DNA from: Streptomyces hundungensis | GTDB lineage: Bacteria; Actinomycetota; Actinomycetes; Streptomycetales; Streptomycetaceae | Reading direction: 5' to 3' | Assembly: GCF_003627815.1 (NCBI RefSeq) | Contig: NZ_CP032698.1 | Location: forward strand, 2,666,001 to 2,730,000 | Length of the DNA stretch: 64,000 nucleotides | Shown here: positions 18,563-30,719 of the stretch, piece by piece | Layout: the number at the start of each line of letters is the position of its first letter | How positions within the stretch are numbered: the first letter of the stretch is position 1 | Position numbers and translations under genes: made by a program | Notes under the pieces: generated by a model | What the model was told of the DNA's origin: nothing | Database searches by the model: none | The model's input: the letters and a program-made list of their open reading frames with translations, nothing else

Positions 18563-18859
18563 TTAGTCCTCCCCCAGGATCTGCGGCACCTTGAAACGCT
18601 GCTGCTCCTGGGCCGGGGCGCCGGAGAGCGCCTGCGCGGGGGTGAGCGACGGACGGACCTCGTCCGCGCGCATGACGTTGGTCAGCGGCAGCGGGTGGGA
18701 GGTCGGGGGTACGTCTTGGTCGGCGACCTCGGAGACGCGGGCGACCGCGCCGATGATGTCGTCGAGCTGTCCGGCGAAGTGGTCGAGCTCTTCGCCCTTC
18801 AGCTCCAGACGCGCCAGCCGGGCGAGGTGGGCGACCTCCTCGCGCGTAATGCCAGGCAT
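18563..18859 (-). CDS. gatC: Aspartyl/glutamyl-tRNA amidotransferase subunit C
   Basis: The 98-residue C subunit, which wraps around GatA and GatB and stabilises the complex. The family pattern is clear: [17 protein letters not shown] near the start, then a [12 protein letters not shown] segment and the Pro-rich [11 protein letters not shown] region. ATG start with GAGGA about 9 bases upstream. It is the first gene of the operon, so the promoter should lie in the repeat-containing region above it. Confidence 0.97.
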   Translation of the reverse strand: MPGITREEVAHLARLARLELKGEELDHFAGQLDDIIGAVARVSEVADQDVPPTSHPLPLTNVMRADEVRPSLTPAQALSGAPAQEQQRFKVPQILGED

Positions 18860-18989
18860 GCAGCGATCCTCAGGGGTGAGTGAGTGTGGTGTGGCCCCAA
18901 TCCTATGGGGCGCGGCCCCCACACCACGAAACGGATATCCCCCCGGCCTCCCGCCCCACCCCGAAAACCCTCCCGTCCTACGGACCACC

Positions 18990-19317
18990 CCCACCATTCG
19001 CGCAGTTCCCCGCGCCCCTAACCCCCTTGCGTCCGCGGACCGTGCGTGGCTGGGCGCGCAGTTCCCCGCGCCCCTTAACCACTCGGTGCGGGGCCACCTA
19101 CAGCCCGTCCGGCGATTGAGGACGAGCGCCGTTCAGGCGCGAACGGGGTCTGGGGCGGAGCCCCAGGGGCCGGAACCGACCAACCCGCTGCACGGGCGGG
19201 TGGGTGGGCGAACCCGTGGGGTCTGGGGCGGAGCCCCAGGGACCCGGGGCTATCCAACCCCCTGCACGGGTGGGTGGGTGGGCGGACCCGCTGGGGGCCG
19301 GGGCGGAGCCCCAGGGG
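18990..19317. repeat. Repeat cluster between rmdB and gatC
   Basis: Two copies of CGCGCAGTTCCCCGCGCCCCT (near 18998 and 19058), a GATTGAGGACGAGCGCCGTTCA block also seen at 15.15 kb, and three CTGGGGCGGAGCCCCAG hairpins (19150-19166, 19223-19239, about 19299-19314). The stretch 19181-19241 is repeated imperfectly at 19255-19317. It ends directly at the rmdB stop and also carries the gat promoter side. Confidence 0.8.
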
Positions 19318-19318
19318 G

Positions 19319-21436
19319 TTATTGGACGGGCTGGCCCGAGGTGCGGGCCGCTTCGGCCTGGGCGCGCGCGGCCGCCGCCGCGATCTCGGCGGGCCGGTGC
19401 CAACCGGAGTCGCCCCGGGCGAGCAGCCAGGCCGTCGCCTCCGCCGGCGGCATCGCCGCGGCCACCAACCACCCCTGCACCGCATCGCAGCCCAGGTCAC
19501 GCAACCGCTCCCACGTCTCGTCGTCCTCGACGCCCTCCGCGACCACGAGCAGCCCGAGCGAATGCGCGAGGTCGACGGTGCAGCGGACGATCTCCGCGTC
19601 CTCGTTGTCGATGGCGAGGCGCGCGACGAACGAGCGGTCGATCTTCAGCTCGCTGACCGGCAGCCGCCTGAGGTGGACGAGCGAGGAGTACCCCGTACCG
19701 AAGTCGTCGAGGGACATCTTGACGCCGTGGGCGGTGAGTCCGGCGAGGGTGTCGGCGGCCCGCTGCGGGTCCTCCAGCAGGACGTGTTCGGTTATCTCCA
19801 GCTGGAGCGAGCCGGGCGGCACGCCGTGCCGGGCCAGCCGGGCGGCGACGGCCCCCGCGAAGCCCGGGGTGTGGACGTCGCGCGGGGACACGTTGACGGC
19901 GACCGGAACGTCCAGACCCTGGGCACGCCACCGGGCGACCTGGGCGAGCGCGGTCTCCAGGACGTACTCGGTGAGGTGCGGCATCAGCCCGCTGGACTCG
20001 GCGATCGCGATGAACTCGTCGGGAGAGACCCGCCCGCGCTCGGGGTGGACCCAGCGCACCAGCGCTTCGAGCCCTGCCACCCGGCCGTCGAACTGGACCT
20101 TCGGCTGGTAGTGCAGCTCCACGTCCCCGGCGTCGAGCGCACGCCGCAGATCGCCCAACAGGCCAAGGCGGTCAGGGGTGTTGGAGTCGCGCTTGGACTC
20201 ATAGACCTCCACGCCCGTACGGTCCCGCTTGGCCTGGTACATCGCGACGTCGGCCCGGCGCAGCAGTCCTTCGGCGTCCAGGGCGTGGTCGGGGAAGAGC
20301 GCCACCCCCGCGCTGGCTTCCAGGACGAGGGTCAGCCCGTCCAGGTCGAGCGGCGAGGACAACTCGGCGACCAGGGCGCGGGCGGTGCGCATGGCGCTGG
20401 TCGCGGAGGAGCAGACGGGCAGCAGCACGGCGAACTCGTCACCGCCGAGCCTGGCCGCCTCCGCGCCGCGCGGCAGAGCGGTCCGCAGCCGTTCGGCTAT
20501 CTGGAGGAGGAGGCGGTCGCCGGCGAGGTGGCCGAGGGTGTCGTTCACCGAACGGAAGCGGTCCAGGTCGATGAGGACGAGGGCGGAGCGGGTGCCGGTG
20601 TTCTCCGCCTCTTCCAGGGCCGACCAGGTGCGCTCCAGGAGCCATTGGCGGTTGGGGAGCCCGGTGAGCGGGTCGCGCAGTTGTTCCTCGGCGCGGGCGC
20701 GGGCTATCCACAGCGTCGAGTCGAGGGCGACGAGCGGCACCGCGAACAGCGGCAGCACGATGGGCACCGACATGGCGACGACGCAGATCAGCGGGGCGAT
20801 GCCGAGCAGCGCGACCGCCACGAGACCCTGTCTGAGCAGCGCCGTGCGGGCCACGGTGGGCAGTCCGCCGCGGGGCGCGAGCGCGTACCAGAGCAGGATC
20901 CTGGTGATGAGCAGATAGGTGCCGGCGGCGAGGACGATTTCGGGGACGGTGGCGATGCTCCACCGGGTGGGCCACCACGGGTGGGCCACCCCGGGGACGA
21001 CGTCGAACGCGGCCAGGACCAGGCTCGCGGCGGCTATGCCGAGGACGTCCACGGCTCCGTGCAGGACGCCCTGGCGCCAGCGGTTGCGGCGTGCGGCGCC
21101 GACCAGGACCACCACGGCGAGGCTGATGAGCGCGGCCGGCAGCCAGCCGTACAGGAGCAGTACGGCGAGGGTGAGGGCGGCGCCGGAGCCGGTGCCGCCC
21201 CACCAGCGGTCACGGCCGAGCGCGACGAGGTGGCCGACGATGATGCCGGTGAGGACGGCGAGCGACCAGCCCGTGGTCCCGCTCGGGAACACGGCGTCGC
21301 CCTCTTGGACGGCGCGGTAGAAGCCGGTGGCGAGGACCACGCCCGCGAGGCCGGTGACGACGGCCGTCAGCCTGGACGAAAAGCCCGTGAACCCGCGCAG
21401 CCTCACGGCCGGGGCGGTGCTCTCGGTCGGTTTCAT
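19319..21436 (-). CDS. rmdB: Membrane GGDEF/EAL protein, RmdB-type c-di-GMP phosphodiesterase
   Basis: A 705-residue protein. About eight membrane helices occupy residues 15-230. A GGDEF domain follows with an intact motif (RLGGDEFAVL) and the DRFRSVNDTLGH metal region; then an EAL domain with intact GLEALVRW, NVSPRDV and DDFGTGYSSL motifs. Both domains look competent. The family degrades or makes c-di-GMP, which in Streptomyces controls development through BldD. The position directly upstream of ligA matches S. coelicolor rmdB (SCO5495), reported as a phosphodiesterase. Start: ATG with AGGGA 6 bases upstream. Confidence 0.9.
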   Translation of the reverse strand: MKPTESTAPAVRLRGFTGFSSRLTAVVTGLAGVVLATGFYRAVQEGDAVFPSGTTGWSLAVLTGIIVGHLVALGRDRWWGGTGSGAALTLAVLLLYGWLPAALISLAVVVLVGAARRNRWRQGVLHGAVDVLGIAAASLVLAAFDVVPGVAHPWWPTRWSIATVPEIVLAAGTYLLITRILLWYALAPRGGLPTVARTALLRQGLVAVALLGIAPLICVVAMSVPIVLPLFAVPLVALDSTLWIARARAEEQLRDPLTGLPNRQWLLERTWSALEEAENTGTRSALVLIDLDRFRSVNDTLGHLAGDRLLLQIAERLRTALPRGAEAARLGGDEFAVLLPVCSSATSAMRTARALVAELSSPLDLDGLTLVLEASAGVALFPDHALDAEGLLRRADVAMYQAKRDRTGVEVYESKRDSNTPDRLGLLGDLRRALDAGDVELHYQPKVQFDGRVAGLEALVRWVHPERGRVSPDEFIAIAESSGLMPHLTEYVLETALAQVARWRAQGLDVPVAVNVSPRDVHTPGFAGAVAARLARHGVPPGSLQLEITEHVLLEDPQRAADTLAGLTAHGVKMSLDDFGTGYSSLVHLRRLPVSELKIDRSFVARLAIDNEDAEIVRCTVDLAHSLGLLVVAEGVEDDETWERLRDLGCDAVQGWLVAAAMPPAEATAWLLARGDSGWHRPAEIAAAAARAQAEAARTSGQPVQ

Positions 21437-21710
21437 TCCCGTCCCTCTCACAGCCGGCGGTGCCCGTGCACACGATGGCTCCCATGTCATGCCACTACGA
21501 CTGGTGTGCCACCCCAAGCGCTCCACATCAGGGGTCAACAGCCGTGCACGACAGGCGCACATCTCAACAGTAGGCCGCGAAGGGCACTGTCGGGCAGCGG
21601 TCTACAGCTCTTGCCCGAATGCGACCCAGGCACCCGCATCGGTCTGCTATGCGCCGAACGGGTGACTCCGCGCAGCCTCCAGGCCCCCTGTTACTACCCT
21701 TGTTTGAGTC

Positions 21711-24963
<3,253 letters not shown>

Positions 24964-25003
24964 GCCGGAAGCCTACGCAACCGTGCGCACGGACCCGCGC
25001 GGG

Positions 25004-25702
25004 CTACTTGCCGGGGCGCACCGTGAGGTCGTTGACCTCGGCGTCGGCCGGCAGGTCGATGGCCATGACGATGGTGGTGGCCACCGACTCGGGGTCGATG
25101 AACTTCGACGGGTCGTACTCCTTGCCCTCCTGCGAGTGCACCTTGGCCTGCATGGGGCTCGCGGTACGGCCCGGGTAGACCGAGGTCACGCGGACGCCGT
25201 TGGCGTGCTCCTCGGCGCGCAGCGAGTCGGCGAGCGCCTTGAGGCCGTGCTTGGAGGCGGCGTACGCGCCCCACTCGGCGTGGGCGGCGAGCCCGGCGCC
25301 GGAGTTCACGAACACCACGTGCCCGCGCGAGGCGCGCAGTTGGGGCAGTACGTGGCGGGTGATCTCGGCGGGGGCGATGAGGTTGACGTTGAGCTGCTGG
25401 TGCCAGGTCTTGGGGCGCAGATCCCCGACGGGGCCGAGGTCGACGATGCCCGCGATGTGCAGCAGCGTGTCGAGCTCACCCGGCATCGACTGCTTGTCGA
25501 AGGCCCAGGAGAGGCGGTCGGGGTCGCTGAGGTCGCCGACGAGGGTGCGGGCGCCCGGGTAGCGGGCGGCGAACTCCTTGGCGCGTCCGGCGTCGCGGGC
25601 GAGCAGGATGAGCTCGTCGCCGCGCTCGTGCAGTCGGCGGGCGACGGCCGCGCCGATGCCGGAGCCGGCACCGGTGATCAGATGAGTAGCCATACCCGCC
25701 AT
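25004..25702 (-). CDS. Short-chain dehydrogenase/reductase
   Basis: A 232-residue SDR-family oxidoreductase. The NAD(P) motif TGAGSGIG is at residues 10-17 and the catalytic Ser and YAASK motif follow in order (VNSGAG, then WGAYAASKHGL). The GVRVTSVYPGRTASPM segment is also standard. Substrate unknown. The ATG at 25702 has GAGGAG 8 bases upstream; a second ATG three codons on is possible. It follows the LOG-family gene by 30 bases on the same strand. Confidence 0.9.
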   Translation of the reverse strand: MAGMATHLITGAGSGIGAAVARRLHERGDELILLARDAGRAKEFAARYPGARTLVGDLSDPDRLSWAFDKQSMPGELDTLLHIAGIVDLGPVGDLRPKTWHQQLNVNLIAPAEITRHVLPQLRASRGHVVFVNSGAGLAAHAEWGAYAASKHGLKALADSLRAEEHANGVRVTSVYPGRTASPMQAKVHSQEGKEYDPSKFIDPESVATTIVMAIDLPADAEVNDLTVRPGK

Positions 25703-25732
25703 GCTCGCACTCCTCGCGTCGCCGAGGTCGCC

Positions 25733-26272
25733 TTACTGGATCCCGAGGGATTCCTCCAGGTAGGCGAGGGCGGCGACGCCGTCCTCGGCGAAGAAGACCA
25801 GGTCGGTGAGGGGCACGGGCAGGAAGCCCTCGTCCTCCATGCGGCGGAACTGCTGCTTGAGGCCGTCGTAGAAGCCGGCGGTGTTCAGCAGGACGACCGG
25901 CTTGGTGGTCCTTCCGTGCTTCTTCAGCTCCAGGATCTCGGTGGCCTCGTCCAGGGTTCCGGTGCCCCCCACCATGATCACGACGGCGTCCGACTTGGCG
26001 AGCAGGAGCGCCTTGCGCTCGGCGAGGTCCTTGGCGACGACCATCTCGTCGGCGTTCTCGCGGGCCTTGGCCGCCAGGAAGTCGACGGAGACCCCGACGA
26101 GCCTGCCGCCCGCCCGCTGCACCCCGTCGGCGACGACCTTCATGAGGCCGCTCTCGGAGCCGCCCCACACCAGGGTGTGGCCGCCCTTGCCGAGGAGTTC
26201 GGCGAACTCCCGGGCCGGGCCCGTGTAGCGCTCGTCGAGGTCGGCCGCGGAGAGGAAGACGCAGATGTTCAT
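25733..26272 (-). CDS. LOG/TIGR00730-type Rossmann-fold protein
   Basis: A 179-residue protein of the family that includes cytokinin-activating LOG phosphoribohydrolases and bacterial nucleoside-monophosphate nucleosidases. Seen: WGGSESGLMKVVADG near residue 36 and VGGTGTLDE. The family motif is PGGxGTxxE; here the leading Pro is Val, while the Gly, Thr and Glu are kept. This may put it in a side branch. Substrate probably a nucleoside monophosphate. It starts an apparent pair with the SDR gene. Confidence 0.85.
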   Translation of the reverse strand: MNICVFLSAADLDERYTGPAREFAELLGKGGHTLVWGGSESGLMKVVADGVQRAGGRLVGVSVDFLAAKARENADEMVVAKDLAERKALLLAKSDAVVIMVGGTGTLDEATEILELKKHGRTTKPVVLLNTAGFYDGLKQQFRRMEDEGFLPVPLTDLVFFAEDGVAALAYLEESLGIQ

Positions 26273-26352
26273 GCGACCACCCTACGAGGGAAGAAGAGGG
26301 GCCCGCCGGGCTCCGAGGGAAGAAGCGTGGCCCCGCGGGTGCTGCACCTCAC

Positions 26353-26682
26353 ATGACGACAGGACATCGCATCACCATCGAGCGGGGCAGCGAGCACGTG
26401 CGGGTCGTTCGGGACGGGCGGGTGCTCGCCGAGAGCAGGCGTCCGCTGCTGCTGCGCGAGACGGGCCTCCCGGTCCGCTACTACCTTCCGCCCGAGGACG
26501 TCCGCACGGACCTCTTGACACCGTCGGACACCCACTCCTACTGCCCGTTCAAGGGCACGGCCTCCTACTGGTCGCTGCCCGACGCGCCGGACCTCGTCTG
26601 GTACTACCCCGACCCGAAGCCGGACGTGGCCGAGATCAAGGACCACCTCTGCTTCTACGACGTGGAGACCGTCACCGACTAG
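26353..26682 (+). CDS. DUF427 family protein
   Basis: A 109-residue cytosolic protein matching the DUF427 pattern: a short beta-rich domain with RYYLPPEDVR, the TYCPFKG-like segment HSYCPFKGTASYW, and YYPDPKPD near the end. The biochemical function of this family is not established. The ATG lies in a poor ribosome-site context and could be leaderless. It diverges from the LOG gene and converges with the GlxA-type regulator, whose stop is 12 bases away. Confidence 0.88.
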   Translation: MTTGHRITIERGSEHVRVVRDGRVLAESRRPLLLRETGLPVRYYLPPEDVRTDLLTPSDTHSYCPFKGTASYWSLPDAPDLVWYYPDPKPDVAEIKDHLCFYDVETVTD

Positions 26683-26694
26683 GGCGCGTCCCGT

Positions 26695-27687
26695 TCAGCT
26701 CCGCGCGCCGACCTGGAAGGTGCGCCGGTAGGCGACCGGCGAGACGCCCAGGACGGAACGCATGTGCTGGCGCAGCGAGTTGGCCGTGCCGAAGCCCGCC
26801 CGGTGGGCCACCAGGTCCACCGGCAGGTCGCTGGACTCCAGGAGCTGGCGGGCCAGTTCGAGGCGCTGGGAGGTGAGCCAGCTGCCCGGGGTCATGCCCG
26901 CCTCCTCGCGGAAGCGGCGCGTGAAGGTGCGCAGGCTCATCCGGGCGTGCGTGGCCATCTCGCCGAGCGAGAGCGGCTCCTGGAGGCGCTCCAGGGCCCA
27001 GGCGCGGGTGGCGGCGGTGCTGGCCAGGGTCGGTTCGGGGACCGGGCGTTCGATGTACTGGGCCTGGCCGCCGTCGCGGTGCGGCGGGACGACGCAGTGC
27101 CGGGCGGACTGGTTGGCGACGGCGCTGCCGTGGTCGCGGCGTACCAGGTGCAGGCACAGGTCGATGCCGGCGGCGGCGCCCGCCGAGGTCAGCACGTCGC
27201 CGTCGTCGACGAACAGGACGCCCGGGTCGACGTCGACCCGCGGGAAGGTGCGCGCGAAGGCGGTGGCGTCGCACCAGTGGGTGGTGGCGGGCCGTCCGTC
27301 GAGCAGCCCGGCGGCGGCGAGCACATAGGACGCCGTGCAGATCGAGACCATGCGGGTGCCGGGCCGGATCCGGTCGAAGGCGCGGGCCAGCGGCTCGGGC
27401 AGCGGGCCCCCCGCGGCCATCGCGCCGAGGTCGTGGGTCGGCGGGATCACCACGGTGTCGGCGGCGGCGAGCGCCTCGGGCCCGTGGTCGACCGTGACCG
27501 AGAATCCGGCCTCGGTGCGCACCGGTCCCCCGTCGACGGTGCAGACGGTCACCTCGTAGAGGGGCTCGCCGCCCGGCCCGCGGGCGCTGTCGAAGATCCG
27601 GGAGGGGATGCCCAGCTCGAAGGAGACCACCCCTTCGAGGGCGAGCACCGCCACCCGGTGGAGTTCCTGTTCCTGTGGTGCGGCCAT
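26695..27687 (-). CDS. GlxA-type transcriptional regulator (DJ-1/PfpI plus AraC HTH)
   Basis: A 330-residue regulator. The N-terminal ~190 residues form a DJ-1/PfpI domain (VAVLALEGVVSFELG at the start, then MVSICTASYVLAAAGLL carrying the elbow Cys). The C-terminal ~110 residues are an AraC-type double helix-turn-helix (MSLRTFTRRFREEAGMTPG, then AHRAGFGTANSLRQHM). Such proteins regulate adjacent catabolic or redox genes. It is divergent from the quinone oxidoreductase gene at 27803 with 115 bases between, so that gene is the likely target. No ribosome site is seen before the ATG. Confidence 0.9.
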   Translation of the reverse strand: MAAPQEQELHRVAVLALEGVVSFELGIPSRIFDSARGPGGEPLYEVTVCTVDGGPVRTEAGFSVTVDHGPEALAAADTVVIPPTHDLGAMAAGGPLPEPLARAFDRIRPGTRMVSICTASYVLAAAGLLDGRPATTHWCDATAFARTFPRVDVDPGVLFVDDGDVLTSAGAAAGIDLCLHLVRRDHGSAVANQSARHCVVPPHRDGGQAQYIERPVPEPTLASTAATRAWALERLQEPLSLGEMATHARMSLRTFTRRFREEAGMTPGSWLTSQRLELARQLLESSDLPVDLVAHRAGFGTANSLRQHMRSVLGVSPVAYRRTFQVGARS

Positions 27688-27802
27688 GGCCAGATTCTGT
27701 CACATCATGGCCAAACGGCCAGCACCGCGCGGGGCGGCCCGGGTGCAGCCTGGTCTCTGTTGGTGGCACCCACCAGCGACAACACCCCTCGAAGGATCAG
27801 AC

Positions 27803-28750
27803 ATGTCCCAGACCATGCGTGCCATCAGCTCCCCGCGCCTCGGCGGCCCCGAGGTGCTCACCGAGATCCAGGCCGAGCGCCCCGAGCCGGGCCCCACCGA
27901 GATCCTGGTGCGTGTGCACGCCGCCGGCGTCAACCCTGCGGACTGGAAGATCCGCGAGCACGGCCCGTTCGGGCGGGAGACCACGCCGCCGATCCTCGGC
28001 TTCGACGTGTCCGGCACGGTCGAGGCGGTGGGGCTCGGCGTCACCCTGTACGAGGTCGGCGACGAGGTCTTCGGCATGCCGCTCTTCCCGCACCAGGCGG
28101 GCGCGTACGCCGAGTACGTCGCCGCCCCCGCGCGGCACTTCGTCCGCAAGCCCGCCGGGATCGACCACGTCCAGGCGGCGGCCCTGCCGCTGGCCTCGCT
28201 CACCGCGTACCAGGCGCTCATCGAGACGGCCCGACTGACCGCAGGGCAGCGGGTGTTGATCCACGCCGCGGCGGGCGGCGTCGGCCACCTCGCGGTGCAG
28301 ATCGCCAAGGCGCACGGCGCGTACGTCATCGGCACGGCCCGCGCCGGCAAGCACGACTTCCTGCGCGGGCTCGGCGCGGACGAGCTGATCGACTACACGG
28401 CGGTGGACTTCACCGAGGCGGTGCGGGACGTCGACGTCGTCCTCGACCCCATCGGCGGCGAGTACGGCAGCCGCTCCCTGAAGGTGCTGCGTCGGGGCGG
28501 CACCCTGGTCTCGATCTCGTCCCCGGACGAGGACGCGCTGCGCACGGAGGCGGCCGCCCTGGGCGTCCGGGCGGGCTTCACCCTGGTGGAGCCGGACCAG
28601 GTGGGCATGCGGACGGTCGCGACCCTGGTCGAGGAGGGGAAGCTGCGCGCCGAGATCGACTCGGTCTTCGCCCTGTCCGACGCCGCGAAGGCCCACGAGT
28701 ACGGCGAGCGCGGCCGCACCCGGGGCAAGATCGTGCTCCGGGTCGGCTAG
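27803..28750 (+). CDS. NADPH-dependent quinone-type oxidoreductase (zinc-less MDR family)
   Basis: A 315-residue medium-chain dehydrogenase/reductase without zinc ligands. The N-terminal GroES-like fold carries GVNPADWKIREHG; the nucleotide site is AAAGGVGHLAVQIAK. The pattern fits quinone oxidoreductase or enone reductase enzymes. Start ATG with GAAGGA 7 bases upstream. It is divergent from a GlxA-type regulator, which probably controls it. A stem GTCGGC/GCCGAC overlaps its stop codon at 28742-28760 and may terminate both this gene and mnmA, which converges 13 bases away. Confidence 0.92.
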   Translation: MSQTMRAISSPRLGGPEVLTEIQAERPEPGPTEILVRVHAAGVNPADWKIREHGPFGRETTPPILGFDVSGTVEAVGLGVTLYEVGDEVFGMPLFPHQAGAYAEYVAAPARHFVRKPAGIDHVQAAALPLASLTAYQALIETARLTAGQRVLIHAAAGGVGHLAVQIAKAHGAYVIGTARAGKHDFLRGLGADELIDYTAVDFTEAVRDVDVVLDPIGGEYGSRSLKVLRRGGTLVSISSPDEDALRTEAAALGVRAGFTLVEPDQVGMRTVATLVEEGKLRAEIDSVFALSDAAKAHEYGERGRTRGKIVLRVG

Positions 28751-28763
28751 CCGGGCCGACGGC

Positions 28764-29909
28764 TCAGACGTTCGCGGCGGCCCGCTCGGTCGTCGCGATC
28801 GTCGCGGAGCCCACCACGCGGGTGCCGTCGTACAGGACGATCGCCTGGCCGGGGGCGACGCCCCGGACCGGCTCGGCGAAGGTCACGTTGAGGACGCCGT
28901 CGACCAGTTCCGCCGTCACCTCGGTCTCGCCGCCGTGGGCGCGCAGCTGTGCGGTGTACGTACCGGGGCCGGCCGGGGCGGTGCCGCACCAGCGGGGCTT
29001 GATCGCGCCGAGGGCGGTGACGTCGAGCGCCTCGACGGGGCCGACGGTGACGGTGTTGTTCACCGGGGAGATGTCCAGGACGTAGCGGGGCTTGCCGTCG
29101 GCGGCCGGGTGGCCGATGCGCAGGCCCTTGCGCTGGCCGATGGTGAAGCCGAAGGCCCCCTCGTGGCTGCCGATCTTCGTGCCGGACTCGTCGACGATGT
29201 CGCCCTCGGCCTTGCCCAGGCGGTCCGCGAGGAAGCCCTGGGTGTCGCCGTCGGCGATGAAGCAGATGTCGTGGCTGTCGGGCTTCTTGGCGACCGCGAG
29301 GCCCCGGCGCTCGGCCTCGGCGCGGATCTCGTCCTTGGTGGTGAGGGTGTCGCCGAGCGGGAACATCGCGTGGGCGAGCTGGCGCTCGTCGAGCACGCCG
29401 AGGACGTACGACTGGTCCTTGGCCATGTCGCTGGCGCGGTGCAGCTCGCGGGTGCCGTCCGCGTTGAGGACGACGGTCGCGTAGTGGCCGGTGCACACGG
29501 CGTCGAAGCCGAGCGCGAGGGCCTTGTCGAGCAGCGCCGCGAACTTGATCTTCTCGTTGCAGCGCAGGCACGGGTTGGGCGTGCGGCCCGCCTCATACTC
29601 GGCGATGAAGTCCTCGACGACGTCCTCGCGGAAGCGCTCCGCCAGGTCCCAGACGTAGAAGGGGATGCCGATGACGTCCGCGGCGCGGCGGGCGTCGCGG
29701 GAGTCCTCGATGGTGCAGCAGCCACGGGCCCCGGTGCGGAAGGACTGCGGGTTGGCGGAGAGCGCCAGATGCACACCGGTGACGTCGTGTCCCGCCTCGG
29801 CGGCCCGCGCGGCGGCGACCGCGGAGTCCACCCCGCCGGACATGGCGGCGAGGACGCGCAGGGGGCGGGGGGAGGTCATCGGCGAGGGCTGCGGCGAAGT
29901 CTGAGTCAT
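28764..29909 (-). CDS. mnmA: tRNA 2-thiouridine(34) synthase
   Basis: A 381-residue enzyme that places sulfur on U34 of tRNAs for Glu, Gln and Lys, using ATP and a persulfide. The PP-loop AMSGGVDS and the two catalytic cysteines ([12 protein letters not shown] and [10 protein letters not shown]) are clear. Length matches the family. The first ATG (29909) is used here; a second ATG ten codons in gives the usual N-terminus [11 protein letters not shown] and is equally possible. The cysteine desulfurase that could supply sulfur lies 0.8 kb away on the same strand, with an amidase gene on the opposite strand between them. Confidence 0.96.
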   Translation of the reverse strand: MTQTSPQPSPMTSPRPLRVLAAMSGGVDSAVAAARAAEAGHDVTGVHLALSANPQSFRTGARGCCTIEDSRDARRAADVIGIPFYVWDLAERFREDVVEDFIAEYEAGRTPNPCLRCNEKIKFAALLDKALALGFDAVCTGHYATVVLNADGTRELHRASDMAKDQSYVLGVLDERQLAHAMFPLGDTLTTKDEIRAEAERRGLAVAKKPDSHDICFIADGDTQGFLADRLGKAEGDIVDESGTKIGSHEGAFGFTIGQRKGLRIGHPAADGKPRYVLDISPVNNTVTVGPVEALDVTALGAIKPRWCGTAPAGPGTYTAQLRAHGGETEVTAELVDGVLNVTFAEPVRGVAPGQAIVLYDGTRVVGSATIATTERAAANV

Positions 29910-30085
29910 AGCACTCGTAAGGGTACGTGGGATCGGGAACCCGGGGCGCGGGAGTATCCGTTGTGGATCTCAGAGGGGTTCGATCCGGGATGTCCCGGCC
30001 ACCGGGTACGGCGCGGGCCTCGCGGGGAAAGCGGTGGGGGAAACCGCACGGGGAAGTGGTACGGGGAGCGACGGGGACGGGGCGT

Positions 30086-30691
30086 ATGGCGACCAGCCGC
30101 AGGGGGCTGCTGATCGGGGGCGCGGTGGTGACGCTCGGCACGATCGGATATCTGAACAGACCGCTCGCCCGGCCGCACAAGCCGCGCAAGGCCGGAGAGC
30201 TGGACTATGCGGGAGCGCAGTGGGTCGCGGCCGATCCGGCGAACTGGCGGATGGCCGACCGACCGGACGACTACGCGGTGGACCGGGTGGTGATCCACGT
30301 GGTGCAGGGCGGTTTCACCAGCGCCCTGAAGGCGTTCCAGGACCCGGGCCACCGGGCCGCCGCCCATTACGTGGTGCGCAAGGACGGCCACATAGCGCAG
30401 ACGGTGCGGGAGTTGGACGTGGCCTTCCACTCGGGCAACCGCAAGTACAACGAGCGCAGCGTCGGCATAGAGCACGAGGGCTTCGTCGAGGAGGCCGCGT
30501 CCTTCACGGACGCCATGTACGCCTCGTCGGCGCGGCTGACCGCGGCGATCTGCGCGCGCTATCGAATACCCGTGGACCGCACGCACATCGTCGGCCATGT
30601 GGAAGTGCCGGGCACCGATCACACCGACCCCGGCCCGCACTGGGACTGGGCGCGCTACATCGCGCTGGTCGGGACGGCCGGCCGGGCCTGA
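30086..30691 (+). CDS. N-acetylmuramoyl-L-alanine amidase (Amidase_2)
   Basis: A 201-residue exported cell-wall hydrolase that cuts between muramic acid and the stem peptide. The N-terminus is a Tat-like leader (TSRRGLLIGGAVVTLGTIG). Zinc ligands of the Amidase_2 fold are visible: His in VIHVVQGG and in the HTDPGPHWDW motif, with NERSVGIEHEG and IVGHVEVPG between. The ATG at 30086 is chosen because it gives the signal directly; the frame opens at 29927 without support. It lies between mnmA and the cysteine desulfurase on the opposite strand. Confidence 0.9.
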   Translation: MATSRRGLLIGGAVVTLGTIGYLNRPLARPHKPRKAGELDYAGAQWVAADPANWRMADRPDDYAVDRVVIHVVQGGFTSALKAFQDPGHRAAAHYVVRKDGHIAQTVRELDVAFHSGNRKYNERSVGIEHEGFVEEAASFTDAMYASSARLTAAICARYRIPVDRTHIVGHVEVPGTDHTDPGPHWDWARYIALVGTAGRA

Positions 30692-30719
30692 GCCGGGCCG
30701 GGCGGGCGCCCCGGCGGCT

